Notes: a model not told the origin generated them from the sequence alone. A stretch of 64,000 bases of DNA from Annulohypoxylon bovei var. microspora (GCA_022836615.1 MU405211.1:372001-436000), one strand, 5' to 3'; shown: positions 11,643 to 24,451, counted from the first letter of the stretch. Numbers and translations are program-made.

Positions 11643-13098
11643 GTGTAAGAATCTGCAATATCACCTAAATCGACGGTAATACCTACAGGAGGCTTTGTTT
11701 TTGATTGATTGATTGCCTAGGCGGTTCAGTTTTGTTCTCTCTACACCCTCCTCGCAATCGACTGCCTTCCAATGGAACTCGTGCCTGGACAGCTGGGCAG
11801 CGCCCTTGTGAGGCTAGATACGATCTAGTCTCCATACGATCCGTTTGGGTACATCGGTCTGATCTGTTTACACATAACCTTGAAATTAAATGGATTCAAA
11901 TCCTTGTCATTACTCCACTGTTGTAGCTAAGGACCCATTTAATTAGCTCTAGCCCCGCATCTAACCGTAACCTTGGAACTAGAGTTCAATCTAAGCTAGA
12001 ACTAGGTAGAGATAGGTTTAGTGTTAATCCACTATCGAGCCTCATCCGTGTACTTTGTAAACGGATTATAGACCTAAAGGGTAAACTCAATTATTTCTAT
12101 AATATACTATTCCATAGTAGTGAGCCGACAACAAACTTCTTTCTTATATAATCCTTATTTTTCACATTGTACTACATACTATTCTAAGTAAGGGTGATCC
12201 ATCCCTGACAGGAATGCTTTTGCATTACTTATTAGTTGCGCCTTTTACAAAATGATATATGATATAGAATCTAATTGGTCTTGTGGGTTACACAACGGCT
12301 TGAGGCCCCCAACATCCATGCTACTTAGAATATTACAAAGACAACGGGAAACCGCTGATCTATGTACGGATATACCACCAGTTTACTACGCCGCCATCGG
12401 TACAACATCTAGGTCGGACAAGATGCGGTCCTTATGAGTCCTACGGCTGTAATATGACAAATAAAGACTGGGTAGTATCGACTTGGTGATCTCTTGCAAG
12501 CCACGTAACTTGAAAAGTTTAAAGAGACCGCCGCCATTTCAAGTCACAGCCTTCCCCACGGCCGTGACAAAATGGCGGATCTTGCGAAGCCTCAGACTTG
12601 AAGATCTCATTCACACGTCCTTCCCCCACGCTGGGTGTAGGTCTACTAGAATATAGGGATCACTGGGGGAAGTCCAGTCTTCCTTCCCACCCTTTTAATA
12701 TATTTACTAGGACGCAGCCCTGGGTGCAAATTTTAACTCGACATGATAGGGAGCCTCGTGCATATCCATGCTTCATACACTGCTTGTAGGATCATGAAAT
12801 GGGTGATATTATGATGAAAGGTCCTAGCAATAGTTCAAAAGGACAGACAGCAAACTGAAGGGTAGGTGGCAGGTTACTGGCTGTTTCATACTTGATTGTA
12901 ACCTTGGACCGGCGTGGTCTGCGCCATTATGCCGAACCTCAGATCATGGGAGCCGGGGGATCGAGACGCAGTCAGATCTAAGATAAACCCCTTTACCACT
13001 GCGCGGGCTGTTGATATAGAGACGGTTCAAAATTTAAGTCAGCCTTAGCTGTTTTCCTTTCTTCCACTGATGTTTGCCTTCCAAACTCAGTCTAGCAA
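11643..13098. other. intergenic, divergent promoter region
   Basis: 1.45 kb between the BBE gene (-) and the first rhodopsin-like gene (+). Short ORFs of 61-73 codons (11705, 12252, 12598) match no family known to me and have no splice partners. Polypurine and AT tracts occur, but no repeat was recognised. Confidence 0.5.
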
Positions 13099-14589
13099 AT
13101 GTCCGCGAATGCTTCCCCAGACCCGGCGGCCGCGGCTGCTGCCGCTGCCGCTGCCCGTGCGGGTACGATCCGGCTGTGGACCCTCTATTCTTTCGGAGTA
13201 TCCGTGACAATTCTCAGAACATATGCTCGGATCAAGGCTATCGGTGCGAGGAATCTCCAGGCAGATGATATCTTGGTGTGGGTTGCTATAGTCCGCGCAC
13301 TCCAAAGACACGATAACATCCCGACTAGTGGCTAAGTCTTGACAGTTATTCTACAGCGCCCAGACAGCGTTGGCGCAAAACGTAAGCGCCGTTGCACAAG
13401 GCCTTGCCAACAATGGCATGACTGATGTTCAGCGCGCCACGCTTTCCCTTAGCGACCCGGAATACCAGATGAGGTAAGTACCTACAGGAAGAACACACGG
13501 AACACCGTTAATGTTCACCAATCTAGGGTAATTGGTTCGAAAATTCAGATGGCCGGCTGGGCTACCTATGCCGCGTTAATGTGCTTTCTAAAGCTATCCG
13601 TGTTGTCGTTTTACATTCGACTTACGGTACACATCAGCAAACCTTTAAACTCAAAACATTAGTATCAACTCACTAACATACTGAATAGCAAGGACTACAT
13701 CGACGATATGGTCTCCAGATCAGGATAGGATTTATTCTCGTTATTGGAACCTCTCTGGCTTCGATCCTCGCGGTTCTCTGCGGATGCTCACCGTTCTACC
13801 GAAATTGGCAGATTGATCCGGATCCTGGAAGTGAGTTTTTGAACAGTCTCTCCAACAAACCGACTTTTACTAATGCCGATTTAGACCAATGTCAACCTGC
13901 TATATCTCGACCTATCATTTGGACTTCGTTTACTGCAAACGCTTCCACCGATATATACCTGATACTGATACCAATACCCATGCTCTGGGGGTCCTCTCTA
14001 AGGCTCATGAAAAAGGTGGCTTCTAGTGTCGTTCTCGGGGCCGGTATATTCGTTCTCGTCTGTGCTATGCTAAAGACTATATTTGTCACCACGGTAAGTT
14101 TTGATGTTGTCACGTCCCGGTGCGATGCCACGGTTCTACTTGACCCTAACATGCTTACAGTATCCTGTTAACGGCGCAGAACTTGCTGGCGAATGGGGTA
14201 CCATAGAGGCCTTCGTCGCGGTGTTCACGACCAACCTCCCCATGATCTTCCCCCTCTTCAAAGCCTGGCTGAAGCCGGTGTTCGGCGATTCCAGCAAACC
14301 ATACGTAAAACGCAGCGGCTTCAACACCATTGGCGGTGGCGGTGGCAGCGGCAGCGGCGGATCCGCCAGTCGGAAACGCTATATGGGAGGACCTCCGAGT
14401 GTTAATCCTCTCACCACCCTGGGGAATGACAGTCTGGAAAACATGGTGCACGGCATTTCGTTGCAAGAGCTAGAGGTCACCGGGGCATCTGCGGCTCCAG
14501 GACATCCTCGAGACGCAGTGTATGTTTCCAAGCAGGTCGACGTGACAAGCCAACATGGAGACGTTAAAAATGAACGGCTTGGTGTTTGA
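13099..14589 (+). CDS. Rhodopsin-domain (SAT4/PTH11-like) integral membrane protein 1
   Basis: Fungal seven-helix membrane protein of the rhodopsin/SAT4 type. Exons 13099-13290, 13346-13473, 13527-13626, 13689-13830, 13885-14093 and 14161-14589 join in phase to 399 residues. Family signatures in order: ADDILVWVAI, LFYSAQTALAQNVSAVAQGL, then GSKIQMAGWATYAALMCFLK with SFYIRLT, GCSPFYRNWQIDPDPG, NQCQPAISRPIIWTSF with DIYLILIPIPML, and GEWGTIEAFVAVFTTNLP. The conserved Cys of the CQPA motif is present. The N-terminus carries a run of nine Ala, and a Gly/Ser linker precedes the cytosolic C-tail (about residues 314-325). Intron 1 uses a poor GTCCGC donor; the fit of the joined protein supports it. 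Relatives include receptor-like proteins, but no ligand is known for this one. Confidence 0.9.
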
Positions 14590-17500
14590 TAGTTTTAATT
14601 TATCTTGTAATATAAGGGGGAGGGTGCGGTTTCCGGATCCGAAAATCTCTAGCGTTGGAGGTTGTTATGCCATGCAGTGATGCAGTGGCGGTAATAAGGC
14701 GAAGTCGAGTAATAGTATGCCGCGGCATCAAAGAGAAGAAATGTGTAGTCCGAGCTGGGTTTTCGATATCTATCTTATACCCCACTAAAAAGTTAATAAA
14801 TCGTCTGTTATTATTAAGATTGTCAAACTGACGTAAATGGAATTGTTCGAGAATCTCCGAACCCAGCCCGTCCGAGTCTCTTATGCGGAACGTCTAAACC
14901 ACGCTACCCACGGTAACACATCAGCTTATATGCCCAACAAAGCTTAGTATGTATGTACGTAGTGGGGATATCTAATCTCATAGTAGAAACTCCATATAAA
15001 AATTCGTACTGTTTCGTTCCAGGTATGCACGTACATGTTGACGTTGAATCGAAATCTACACCGTTTACCACAACACGTACATACGATGAATGACTTTCCC
15101 TTTCAATTAACAGCGAAGACAATTTTGACACTGAGATACCTACCTAGGTATATATAGAAATCGCGCCTTTTAATAAACATTTAAGGTACCTTTTCATAGC
15201 TGAATAATGATAAGTTAGAAGTAGGTGGATATGAGGCTTGTCGAGGTGCGACAGCGAAGTCCGTGATAGTTTTAGGGAATAGCCTTTGAAAAATAGGTAC
15301 AAGGTCTACTATGGAGTGTTGTACCATATGTTAAGTATCCACGTTTTCTTTGCGATAATTGTTTTAATTGGTTACCGTGGTTTAGGACAATCCACCCTCA
15401 AAACTCGTATTTTTGCGGCTTGTCTTGGTGGTATGTAGGTACCTAGCCATGCATGATATCGGCCTAGGGGTCGGCACTATACGTATAATGAACCCTCGAT
15501 ACGGTATTTAAATACAATACCCGTATTATACCATTATACCCATTAAAAAATGTATTTTGGCGGTATAGCCACGTATAATGCCTTCCACACAGCTATAATG
15601 CGATATATTTTATTATAATCGTGTTTTTATTCTTATTTTTAATTTAATTAAATATATTTTCAATTTTTAATTCGTAAGGTTGAATTAATTCGAATATTTT
15701 ACATTATACCTCACGATCGGAAATTGTTGGTTGTGTGGCTTTGTGTGTGGCGTTATGTGTGGCTTTATGCGATTTGGAGAAACATCATTCAATTGAAAGT
15801 TCAATTAAGATTGAAGACGTTGTGCGTCCGAGCCTCCTAATTGTACGGAATATCGTCTATGTGTAATAGACGTTATTCTGTACTGGTAAGGGTAAACTCG
15901 TGTGTAAATTGTTGATTAATCTAAGTTCTAAAGCTAACCTAGATTTGCGCGCGATCTGAGGTTATCTCAGCAGCCAACGCTTGCCACCGCAGGTGGTCCA
16001 AGCGTTGCTGCGGAAACCCTCAGATCGGGGATCCACAACGTTATGCTTTAGGATGTATAAAAGGGTATTGAGTACTTGAGATTATATTATATTTTGTATG
16101 AAATAACAGGTAATTATACCGTATGAGTACATGATTTAGCATCGCGAAATGACTTATTGCCTTTGATAATGCGACCCTTTTAAGTAGGAAATGCCTAGGA
16201 TATTGCATATCCACCTATATATATGGGGCCGGTAAGTTATTCCGATTCCGTTATACGTATAATGGATTGACTATACGGTATTAATACAATACATTATACG
16301 TATAATGGTATAATGTATAATACCGATCCGAACCCTATATCGGCCTACTAGCTCGACATCAATCCGCTCCGTGACATGGGCGTTGGCTTCAATGAGAGGA
16401 ATCGGCAAGAAGCAGCCGTCTTGTAAAGACAGAATACCTACTACTCGCGCCCTAATCCATTCTTTTTATCCCGTAGTTAATTCCGGTGTGTTCGGTGTTC
16501 TAATCTTGCCCATCCCGAGATTATGAGGTGTAAGTTCCCCGACTATCACAGGTCCGAGTGTAAATAGCTGTGCGCGGGATGTAAAGACGAGGATGTGGTA
16601 ACATTATTAAATTATTCATTCTTCATTAGGACCATAATTATGAGAGTTCTAAATTTTTCTTTTTGTAGTAACTTGCAGGTGTAATCACGTCTTATGCCGT
16701 ACAATTTTGCATTTTAACATTACGTACCTAATGCATACCCCTTTTCATAATATGGTACCTCCCAAGGTAGGTGGTTTCCCTAGTATTTTACAGCCTTATT
16801 GAAGCGCATAATAAATTTACCTGTCTGAAGAAGTTTTACCTGAAGTGGTACTGTTTAGCATAAACTTATTTGTGTGAAAAACATGCTTTTTCTATCTAGT
16901 AAAATACCCCTAAATTCCATGTAGATAGAAAACTCAGTAGCACGAACGATTCCATCATTACTATGTTTAGACAAGCCCATGCAAGAGACCTTTTGTGTTT
17001 ATTCGGTAGGTCAAATTTTGCGCTGTCGATCATGACTGCATTCGAATTGACACACCACCCCCCAGCTCGGGAGCGGGACGAAGCTGACAGCCACACGTGG
17101 GGATGAGCTGACATGTCACATCGAGCCCCTTAGAACCCCGGAGACGAGAAACCGCCTCGTTCGGCATTCAGCATTGTGGTGCAGATATTGTGTATTACTA
17201 GAAACGGCCAGCGAAACATTTTGGTTGCCGGAACCGTCGATCTCTTCGAGAAGAAGCCAAATTTTTAATCTGAAAAAGGTGAAAGGCGGGTCCCCTCTTC
17301 GCTTAAGCAGGATATGTGTGTTCTACGGCGCGTACGCAGCACGGTGACGATATACCAGCATGCCTCGGACTCGCCTCATCCTTACATTCGACATATCATA
17401 CCTGAGCTGCAACGATTAAATAGGGGGCCAGGGTATGTATGACCCCAAATGTCGGATACGTACAGTCGGCCCATCCCTGCACCATAACAAACAAAATAAT

Positions 17501-17783
17501 TCTTTAACCCTTGCTGCCCTCGTGCTCTCCCCGGCTGGAAACACGTACAGTAGGTTAGTTTCTTGAACGCTTGTCTTGGTTTTTCCTTTCTTGTCTTCTG
17601 TCGTTGATTGGTGATTTTCGTTAAACCCGAATGCGATCTTCGAGAATATCTTTCGTGCCGCTACGGATCTTGAGACAGGTACATGTAAATGCTCGTCGGT
17701 AGGTGAGGAGGGCCTCGCTCTTCGAAGGAGAAATCGACGGGTGGTGCGAGGGGGGTGTCGAGGGCTCGAGTCTCGACCCCGAC
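14590..17783. other. gene-poor AT-rich stretch with repeats and hairpins
   Basis: No credible gene. It holds an 860-bp repeat-bounded block (15475-16335, listed separately), TACCTAGGTA palindromes (around 15145) and mixed AT-rich sequence. A 75-codon ORF at 14904-15131 (-) and a 72-codon ORF at 16896-17114 (-) are not convincing. The last few hundred bases are presumably the promoter of the second rhodopsin-like gene. Confidence 0.5.
15475..16335. repeat. Repeat-bounded AT-rich block with internal hairpins, possibly an old transposable-element remnant
   Basis: Both ends carry TATACGTATAATG (about 15480, 16252 and, again, 16300) followed by a related ATACGGTATT...AATACAATAC stretch, in the same orientation. 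Inside lie two strong inverted repeats: CGTCTAT/ATAGACG (15854-15872), and a longer one with arms GATCTGAGG/CCTCAGATC (15953-15961 with 16018-16026) enclosing CAACGCTTG/CAAGCGTTG and CCACC/GGTGG. A TATAAAAGGG box lies near 16055. A segment starting TGTTGG at 15725 is preceded by GAAAT, and GAAAT recurs at 16100-16104, so an inserted solo LTR or small element is possible, though the end there is not the usual CA. No coding potential. Element class is unresolved. Confidence 0.4.
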
Positions 17784-19116
17784 ATGTCGGACGCCTATGG
17801 CCGGCTTACGATTCTGCTAAGAGACCTCGCGACGCCGACAGTCGACCGTATCGAAACCGACCTAGTACCGCCTACGACCGAAGGCTTGCAAATCATCGTC
17901 TCGGGCGTGGTATTGGTTGTCCTCACGGCGCTATGGACCTATTTACGATTCTGGAGCCTCAGGCAGAACGGCCGGGCATGTATGATAGAGGATTGGTATA
18001 ATATCGGAGCGGTGGTCTTGTTCTACAGTCTCGTGGCTACAGATTTCGTCATGGTGCTCCTAGGTGGCATGGGTCATCATGTCAGCGAACTGCAGCAGTG
18101 GCATATAGCCCGACTCTTGAAGGTTAGTCGTGGACGGGCCTTGTGAGAGAATACGTGGCGACAGCCCTAGTCCAAGTTTCTCAGCCTGAATATGGATAGT
18201 GAAGTGTTAACAGATACCAATGAATATAGGCCATCTATGCTCGACAATTCCTATACGCGGCTTCTCTAGGTCTCATCAAGATCAGCGTTATCCTTATGTT
18301 CACGCGTACTTTCTTCAGCAGATATTTCGTGTTGGCCGCTAAGGCTGCAATAGCTTTGACAGTCGCCTGGATGTTGTTGATCGTGCTGGTGAACTTGTTA
18401 ATGTGTCAACCGATAGAGACGAACTGGGATCTTCGAACGCCGGGAGGGTTCTGCGGGGATCAGAAGGCAGCTTTCGCTTCAGTGGGCATAGTGGACGTCG
18501 TAAACCACTTGGTAATTCTAATGTTGCCCCTACCTATGATCTGGACGCTTGGTGTGGAAATCCGGTACAGAGTAGTCACCGTCTGTATATTCACGATTGG
18601 CATTCTGTAAGAAAGCATACTACCCTTATGAGTGGATGTATTAGCTAATCGTTCCTCTCCAACCATAGCACACTGGTATTCGGCGCCATCAACCTGTACA
18701 TGGTCCTACAAATCGACGTCTCTGATATATCGTACACAGCGGTTCAGCCAACCCTCTACGGGACTAGCGAAATCGGCGTCGCCATCATCGTGTCTAACTG
18801 CCCACTCCTTCGGCCCGTGTTCGACCGGATGCTCCCAGCCTGTCGATCTGAAGCCACAATCTGGAGGGAGAAGGGTAGCGATATGGCTATGGCGAGGAAG
18901 CGCAAGAGCACCAAATCGAGCGGGTTTACTCAGATGATGAACGAGTCGCAGGAAGATCTCGAGTTAGGCAATATGGGGGCACATAGAGCCCGACGGAACA
19001 CGCACATCACGGCTGGCAAGCGGCCGCCGTCTCGCGACGATGATGACGATTGTTCTATACACAGAATCATGGTGACGAGCGAGACTATCGTCAGCAGAGA
19101 TAAGGGGGAGCTCTGA
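17784..19116 (+). CDS. Rhodopsin-domain (SAT4/PTH11-like) integral membrane protein 2
   Basis: Second seven-helix fungal membrane protein of the same superfamily as the gene at 13.1 kb, but clearly diverged from it. Exons 17784-18122, 18230-18606 and 18669-19116 join in phase to 387 residues. Helices are visible from LQIIVSGVVLVVLTALWTYL onward. Family landmarks: EDWYNIGAVVLFYSLVATDF, a GGMGHHVSEL loop, QFLYAASLGLIKISVILMFT with R-T-F, CQPIETNWDL (conserved Cys of the outer loop), DVVNHLVILMLPLPMIW and TSEIGVAIIVSNCPLLRPVF. The cytosolic tail is basic then acidic (SRDDDDDC). ATG 17784 was chosen because the open frame upstream of it has no ATG. Function unknown; receptor-like role only by analogy to PTH11-type proteins. 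Confidence 0.88.
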
Positions 19117-19680
19117 TTCTTAGAACATTTCTTTCAATTGGGTCCTGCGCGGTCTAGAGAAAATAGGAAGCAAAATCGGGCGGCGAGGCTGGCATGATTT
19201 TACAAATGCGTTCAAACCGGAGGGGGGTCTTCACAACTAACGTTCAGATCATTTTCTCACAGCATGACTGTTTGGGTTCCAGGCGACGATTTGCGCAATA
19301 GACTTAAAATTTCCTACAGTTATTTCCAGTCATTGCATGACACAAAGCATAACCTTCAACAATTTCTACAAGTCGGTAGATGTTACAAACTAATTCAGTA
19401 TACGGCCGGGTTGGATAGTGCCTGCTCAATAACACACCAATCTGAACGGTCAGGGAGCTGGACGGGTATTCCGAAGACCATGCGATGGGAGCGAATCGAG
19501 TTCGAATGAGAAGCACGAGTACAATAGCCAAGTTTCTGCTACAATAGAAAACTAGATAGGAAGATAGATAAAACTTATATTTCCAACCATCCATTCTCAC
19601 TTAATAGACCTAACTCGAAAGCAAAGCTCGTAGCATACTAAGAAACTCGCAGCTACCGCAACGATGTAAGTAGTTGGCCG
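19117..19680. other. intergenic, convergent
   Basis: Between the second rhodopsin-like gene (+) and the STAND-like gene (-). Overlapping 81- and 98-codon ORFs on opposite strands (19264-19600) have no recognisable features. Probably 3' UTRs. Confidence 0.5.
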
Positions 19681-21398
19681 TTAAGACATTGTTACATCGG
19701 CCGAGTACGGTTTCAAGCGTTTGTTTCCCCTTTCGGCGCTAGTTTCTTCTTCAGACGGTCGTTTACTCGGAGTCTTGAAGCTATTTCCCCTGACTTGACT
19801 CTCAAAGATCATATCGAGCATCGGTTGATATAGCGCCTCGGGGAAGACCCTCTTTATGATTGAGGGTAGCCTTCTCACAGGCCACTGAGTGCTTATCGCC
19901 TGCTTAATCATCCTTATGGTAATCTGGGAAATGAACTTGAGTTCCTCCGTCTCAGATCCGGTGAGATCTTCCAAAGCCTCACAGAATGTACTCCAGCCAG
20001 TGATCATACGAAGTGGCAGGTGGCTTGAAGTGTCTCCAGGACGCAAAGTCAAACCAACAGTTGAAACGCCCAGGTCCGCTCCATGCTTGAAGAAGTCATC
20101 CAGTGTCTTGAGATATGATTTGGTCAACGTAACTCTCGACGGGTATTTAATAGCGAAGCGAACGAAGTCGGCCCAAGCAGTTGTAAAAGGCGTGGGGTGG
20201 GCATTAGGGTCAGCGTTGTACTGAAGCATAAGTGAATAAACGCTGTATTCCAATCCACTATTAAAGTAGTATTCCCAGTTACGTTGATCCAAAGGCATAA
20301 TATCAGGCCTACAATGGTGATGAAGCTCACTCTCTACTTCACGTCGAGGACCGAAATGTCCACAAATTCCACAAGAAATTAGATAATAGAGCCAAGCAGA
20401 TCCAGGTACTGGCAGTGTGTGACACAGATGACATTTGTAGTTCCTCAATTTGCGAAACCGTAAAGCAAGACTATTCTGCTTCCAAGGATCTGACATGCAT
20501 TGCAAATGCTGTAGATCGCATTGCTCATCTGGGGGTTCATTTGGATAGAATTCATTTGGATCATAACCATTTCGGAGTAAGAGGTGCAGGAATTTCACCC
20601 AAGACGGATTAAATGATGGGCACCAGCTTATTTCATTGGCAATAACTGACCGTATAGTCGACCGCAAGGTAACTGATTAAAGATGATTTGAATGGTGAGG
20701 ACCGCAGAGGACTGAACAATGACCCAGCAGGCGTTGACCGTGCATCCAGGCGACATTCCTTCTCAGGATGTACTATTGGCGTTGATATATTTTCAAGACA
20801 ATCGACAAGCTTGAAGACTAAATCATCCCCCGCTCCGTCGATTCTCGCGGCTTCTGCTAACTGAAGCCCCGTCGAAATTATTACCGAAGTAAATTGGACC
20901 AAATGACGTTTGCAAATCGCCTCATACGATTCCAATGTTTCCAATGTACTCATCTTAAGGCACGCGACCCAGGCTCTTAGTAACGAAAGATATGCGTTCA
21001 ATCTTCCACCATTTCTGGCTCACCAATCTTTCGATTTCTTGCTCTCCCTTCCAAGCAAGTTTCAATGCTGCTCGAAAGCTCTTCCATGCGCGATGGTCTC
21101 CTCCGTTAATCTTCACGTCATTTAAGACTGCCATAAGGCGAGCACAGTCGGTGCTGCATGAGTCGGCGATACTTCTGAGGGCGATTTCACTGGCTGATAG
21201 CCGTGTACTACCCTGGGCGGCAGAGAGACGGTCATTAAAGCCAGAAAGGTGTTGAAATATATCTTCTAAGGCCACTGTAGAGTTCAATGTACCTGTAGAA
21301 GATTTATAAATCTCTACACTTGATGACAACAATTTAGTGGTAAATTCAATGAATTGAAGAACATTTCCAGCTAGTGATAAAGCCAACAAGGGCTCCAT
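19681..21398 (-). CDS. STAND/NLR-like protein lacking a visible NTPase domain (possibly a decayed gene)
   Basis: Exon 1 (21398-21024, 125 codons) begins MEPLLALSLAGNVLQFIEF, the hallmark of the fungal N-terminal domain of STAND/NACHT proteins. A 70-nt intron (21023-20954, GTGAGC donor, TTACTAAG branch) leads in phase to exon 2 (from 20953, MSTLETLESYEAI...), helical in character. A third frame (about 20672-19681) encodes roughly 330 residues with ankyrin-like phrases (LHLLLRNGYDPNEFYPNE, LMLQYNADPN, FFKHGADLGVS), a Cys4 pair (CHLC...CGIC) and a basic tail resembling a nuclear signal. The exon 2-3 junction could not be resolved: the acceptor AATCAG at 20673 fits, but only weak donors match the phase. 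No Walker A or NACHT/NB-ARC motif fits in the space. It may be a truncated immune-receptor-like gene or a pseudogene. Confidence 0.55.
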
Positions 21399-22105
21399 AC
21401 CGATGCCTTTATGATTTTGAGTACGGCTATGAAAACTTGCTAGAAATATGACAAGAAACCACGAATGCTAGTCTGGATGGGGGTTCATCTCTAGTCCATG
21501 GAACCTACTAGGTAGGTAGGTATCTTAAGGCTCTCGTTCTTGTAATGAGGCTGTGCCAGGCAGAAATAGAGGCAGATTTGAGCTGCATATCAGCTAAACA
21601 GGATCTTGATGTTATACAGAAGAAGGAAAAGGAGGCGTCGAGGTCCAATGCACGTTGTCTGATCGTCCTATGTGGCTACCTATCGGCGAAGAGAGCCATG
21701 TTCGAAGATAACAACTAATCAAAAGAGCCAACATCTCTCGCTTAGAAGAAGAAAAAAACGCAACTGGATTTATATCACACTAGTATCATAGATAATAGTA
21801 GAAAGCAAGCTTGTTGGTATAAAACAGGTAGCTCAAAGACGTTGTATGAGATGACTTAGGAGGTACCTAGGTATATTGAACTAAGTACCCATTTAATAAG
21901 TTTGGCTTCATGTTAGTTAGACCCGCTACGAAGTAGACCCGTTTATTTTAGCCTTGACAAAACGGCAGGCGGTGAAAATTTATTTAGCGGCAGAATCCCC
22001 CACTGGCGCAAAAAATAATTTGGAGCTGCCTTCAGTTTCAATTGTTTCCGAACTTCTCAACACAAAATCTTTTTCTCCCAGCGCAGAACTTTACAGTTGG
22101 CGCAA
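21399..22105. other. intergenic, divergent promoters
   Basis: Shared upstream region of the STAND-like gene (-) and ERB1 (+). A GGTACCTAGGTAT palindrome lies near 21862. No gene seen. Confidence 0.5.
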
Positions 22106-24451
22106 ATGGCTTCAACGAAACCCAATTTGAAGCGCAAGGCTTCCTTAGTTGAGGTGGATAGAAAAGAACAGGCATTTTCTGACGATGAGTTTGGAGACGG
22201 TCTCCTTGAAGGTGTGCTAGAGGACGAATCTGATGAGGAATCCGACGTGGAAGAAGACGAAGACGAGGATGACATTAACGGAGATGTATTGGGTGCCGAC
22301 GATGATGACCTTAACAGCGATGATATACCAACGGACGATGAAGGCTCGGAAAGAAAACGATTAACAAACGGAGCCGAGTTCGACCAAGAGGATGGTGGTC
22401 CTCATTATAAAATCGAGACCGACGCCAATGGAGGAATCAGATATGTCTACGATGATGTCGACCCTGTATACGATTCTGACGATACAGACGCCCAAGAACC
22501 CGCAAATACTATCGGCGATATACCTCTTTCATTCTACGATTCATATCCTCACATAGGATATGACATCAATGGGAAGAAGATTATGCGTCCCGCCACTGGC
22601 GAAGCTCTAGATGCATTATTAGATAGTATAGAAGTTCCTAAAGGATGGACTGGCCTCACGGATCCTGCCACAGGAAAGCCCTTGAATCTAAGCCAGGATG
22701 AGCTAGAGTTGCTGCGACGAGTCCAAATGAATGAGGTTCCCGAGGAAGGATATGATCCATATCCTGTAAGTTTCACCTTTCAATCCAATGCTTCCTTTAA
22801 TCTAATATTCGCATAGGATACTGTAGAATGGTTTACAACTTTTGAGGAGACGATGCCATTAAGCGCCGCTCCGGAACCAAAACGACGCTTCTTGCCCTCA
22901 AAGCACGAAGCTAAACGAATTATGAAGCTAGTCAAAGCAATCCGGGAAGGCCGAATATTGCCGTACAAACCTCCAGAGGAAAAACAGAGAGAGGAGGAGG
23001 AGGAAGAAGAAGTTCATTACGATCTATGGGCTGACGAGATACCCCGGCCACCTAATGTGATGCATATCCCAGCACCCAAACTCGCTCCTCCTGGCTATGA
23101 TCTCAGTTACAACCCCCCTCCAGAGTATCTCCCTACAGAGGAAGAAAAGAAGGCCTGGGAAGATACAGAGCCAGAAGAAAGAGAAAAGGAGTATTTATCC
23201 CATAAATACGACTCATTACGGAGAACTCCAGCATATGATCAATTTGTCAAAGAGCGCTTTGAAAGGTGTCTCGATCTCTATCTTGCACCCCGAATACGGA
23301 AGAACAGATTAAATATCGACCCAGCTTCATTGCTTCCTAAATTGCCTCGGCCCGAGGAATTAAGGCCATTCCCAACAGTCGCGTCGATAGAGTATACTGG
23401 TCACGAGGGCAGAGTACGATCAGTTGCCATTGACCCATCAGGGCAATGGCTAGCTAGTGGTGGTGACGACGGTACTGTCAGAGTATGGGGCCTCGCCGAT
23501 GGCAAGCAGCAATGGCAAGTCAAACTTAGTAGCGAGGACCCGGTAGACGTAGTTCGATGGCGACCAGGTCAGGACGCATCAATTCTTTCAGCAGCTGTGG
23601 CCGAGGACATTTTCTTTATGATTCCATCGTTCGGCAACCCGGAACTAGAACAAGCTAGTCGTGATGTACTAGATGCAGGATTCGGGTATGCGACCAACGG
23701 CAAGCAACTTACGACAGCCAACGGAGCAGCACGAAAAGATCCACCTGCGAAATGGGCACGACCCGGAGCACGACTAGAAGATGAAGGAGTGCTGTTGAAG
23801 ACAACAGTTCGATCGCCAGTGAAAACTATCAGCTGGCACCGGCGAGGAGATTTCCTATGCACTGTGTCTCCGAGTGGGCAAAGGAGCTCTGTGGCTATTC
23901 ACACACTGTCTAAGCATCTGACTCAGATTCCTTTCCGGAAACTACCCGGACTGGCGCAGGCGGCATCATTCCATCCTTTGCGACCCCTGTTCTTCGTCGC
24001 TACCCAACGTTCGATACGTTGTTACGATCTTCAAAAGCAGGAGCTGGTCAAAACAATTCAGCCCGGAGCCCGCTGGATTTCTTCATTTGATATACATCCG
24101 GGCGGCGATAACTTGGTTGTTGGGTCGTACGATCGTCGTTTGCTCTGGCACGATCTTGAAATGTCAAACCGGCCGTACAAGACCATGCGATTCCATCCTC
24201 AGGCAATCAGGGCTGTGAGATTTCACCGGTCTTATCCACTGTTCGCGGACTGCAGTGATGACGGTACTCTACAAATATTCCACAGCAAAGTTGTGAGCGA
24301 CTTAATGGAGGGACCGACCATTGTTCCCGTCAAGATGCTCAAGGGGCACAAGGTGGTCAACAAACTTGGTGTAACAGACGTCGACTGGCATCCTCAGCAT
24401 CCTTGGTGTGTAAGTGCCGGAGCGGACGGAACTTGTAGGCTATGGACATAA
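22106..24451 (+). CDS. ERB1: Ribosome biogenesis protein ERB1 (BOP1 homologue)
   Basis: Subunit of the nucleolar PeBoW/NOP7 complex (with NOP7 and YTM1) needed for 27S pre-rRNA processing and 60S assembly. Exons 22106-22765 and 22817-24451 (51-nt intron) give 764 residues, typical for ERB1. Residues about 25-90 are strongly acidic. The BOP1NT domain follows from YDDVDPVYDSDD (about residue 112), with GYDINGKKIMRPATGEALD, PKGWTGLTDPATGKPLNLS, HYDLWADE and RPPNVMHIPAPKLAPPGY. WD40 repeats start near residue 414 with YTGHEGRVRSVAIDPSGQW and ASGGDDGTVRVW and run to the end (SAGADGTCRLWT). ATG 22106 was preferred, since the frame upstream opens only with TTG. No oddities. Confidence 0.97.

Noticed and set aside
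12900..12985. tRNA-like appearance just upstream of the first rhodopsin-like gene
   Set aside because: Arms do not pair when folded by hand, and the B-box is poor (GGATCGAGAC).
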